From the NCBI RefSeq assembly GCF_003364195.1, contig NZ_NXLQ01000002.1, positions 186,001 to 250,000 on the forward strand: DNA of 64,000 bases, read 5' to 3'. Below the pieces are notes generated by a model that saw only the letters and a program-made list of their open reading frames with translations, did not search any database and was not told where the DNA came from. The stretch's first letter is position 1, and every line of letters begins with the position of its first letter. Below, one piece after another: positions 63,708 to 64,000 of the stretch. The translations under genes were made by a program, and so were the position numbers. The stretch comes from Helicobacter didelphidarum (lineage in GTDB: Bacteria; Campylobacterota; Campylobacteria; Campylobacterales; Helicobacteraceae).

Positions 63708-64000
63708 ATGAAAATTATAGCCGCTAATCTCAAGGCAAACCATACCCCTCGCAGTATTATTACTTATTGCAATGATTTACAGACAAGATTAGGGTTTGAA
63801 ATGATACAGGATAAATTGGAGATTATTGTATTTCCTAATCAAGCAAGTCTCGTGGATAATAATTACAGCAATTTTTATATAGGTGCACAAAATGCTTATC
63901 CTGTTAAAAATGGTGCTTTTACTGGAGAGATTGGTTTAGAAGTGTTAGAATCTCTACATATTAAACATATTATGATTGGACATAGTGAAAGACGCATGTA
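63708..64000 (+). CDS. tpiA: Triosephosphate isomerase, 5' part
   Basis: It interconverts dihydroxyacetone phosphate and glyceraldehyde 3-phosphate in glycolysis or gluconeogenesis. About 97 codons are visible. The N-terminus MKIIAANLKANHT carries the substrate Asn and Lys (NxK, usually NWK). IGAQNAYP and GAFTGEIG follow, then IMIGHSERR with the catalytic His in GHSE. The catalytic Glu and phosphate loop lie beyond the window. The N-terminus is shortened, like H. pylori TpiA. AAGGA precedes the ATG. Confidence 0.95.
   Translation, partial: MKIIAANLKANHTPRSIITYCNDLQTRLGFEMIQDKLEIIVFPNQASLVDNNYSNFYIGAQNAYPVKNGAFTGEIGLEVLESLHIKHIMIGHSERRM

Noticed and set aside
1-64000. CRISPR arrays, insertion sequences, prophage genes, rRNA and tRNA genes, and a dnaA-type origin
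   Set aside because: I saw no regularly spaced direct repeats, transposase or phage-like proteins, no GTTCRA-type T-arms other than in tmRNA, and no cluster of DnaA boxes. A program search could still find weak cases.

Overview
The window is AT-rich DNA (roughly one third G+C, by eye) from a member of the Campylobacterota, most likely an enterohepatic Helicobacter. The evidence is: the order SurA_N/PpiD-like protein, ftsA, ftsZ, as in H. pylori; a MagIII-type 3-methyladenine glycosylase; a monomeric NADP isocitrate dehydrogenase; Mqo; CheV; two Helicobacter-type outer-membrane barrels ending in Phe; long poly-G contingency tracts; and promoters of the form TTTTTTTG-n-TATAAT or TAAAAT. The species cannot be settled from sequence alone. 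Both edges cut genes: purC on the left and tpiA on the right.

Layout. 1-8.7 kb: purC (partial), ctpA, a membrane-anchored metallophosphoesterase, a low-molecular-weight tyrosine phosphatase, a large unknown anchored protein, a divergent DciA-like/LptM-like pair whose start codons overlap, and a WYL regulator. 8.9-17.6 kb: an MBOAT/SGNH pair likely to O-acylate an envelope polymer, a YeiH-type exporter, isocitrate dehydrogenase, an outer-membrane protein and a DsbD_2/TauE-like membrane protein with a His-rich tail. 17.7-27.1 kb: ftsK with a very long linker and no canonical start codon for its first membrane helix, a coiled-coil protein with a cold-shock-like N-terminus, magIII, GDP-fucose synthase and a small exported protein. 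27.3-31.1 kb: a sulfonate-type ABC permease and ATPase with an OsmC protein and an acyl-CoA-dehydrogenase-like flavoprotein, but no binding protein. 31.6-35.0 kb: an orphan response regulator, a FkbM methyltransferase switched off by a 13-G tract, and an MFS transporter of clearly foreign composition. 35.1-42.9 kb: bifunctional NAD(P)HX repair enzyme, MscS channel, aroB, mqo and a ZnuC-like ATPase. 43.2-50.8 kb: a fucosyltransferase switched on with a 10-G tract, the SRP RNA, an NSS symporter, cheV, nspC, a second outer-membrane protein and tmRNA. 51-64 kb: a CynX-type MFS, dapB, a solitary methylase-specificity fusion, an M24 peptidase, speE, an SDR, the SurA_N-ftsA-ftsZ operon and tpiA (partial).

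Functional themes. Surface variation: GDP-fucose synthase (25.4 kb), the phase-variable GT10 fucosyltransferase (43.2 kb) and the phase-variable FkbM enzyme (32.4 kb) point to a switchable fucosylated or methylated surface glycan. Polyamines: nspC and a divergent speE are both present. Division and chromosome handling: ftsK, ftsA, ftsZ and a DciA-like protein.

Two whole-window patterns stand out. The heptamer AGATTCT/AGAATCT is far more common than base composition predicts and often encodes Asp-Ser preceded by Gln or Lys inside disordered protein segments. Several conserved enzymes (NAD(P)HX repair enzyme, NspC, FtsK, the SGNH protein) carry low-complexity Q/N/S/D-rich insertions. I found no CRISPR array, insertion sequence, rRNA or tRNA gene. 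I did not find one large, plainly new system. The strongest leads are the solitary methylase-specificity fusion, the FtsK start, the overlapping divergent starts, the binding-protein-less ABC cluster and the heptamer.
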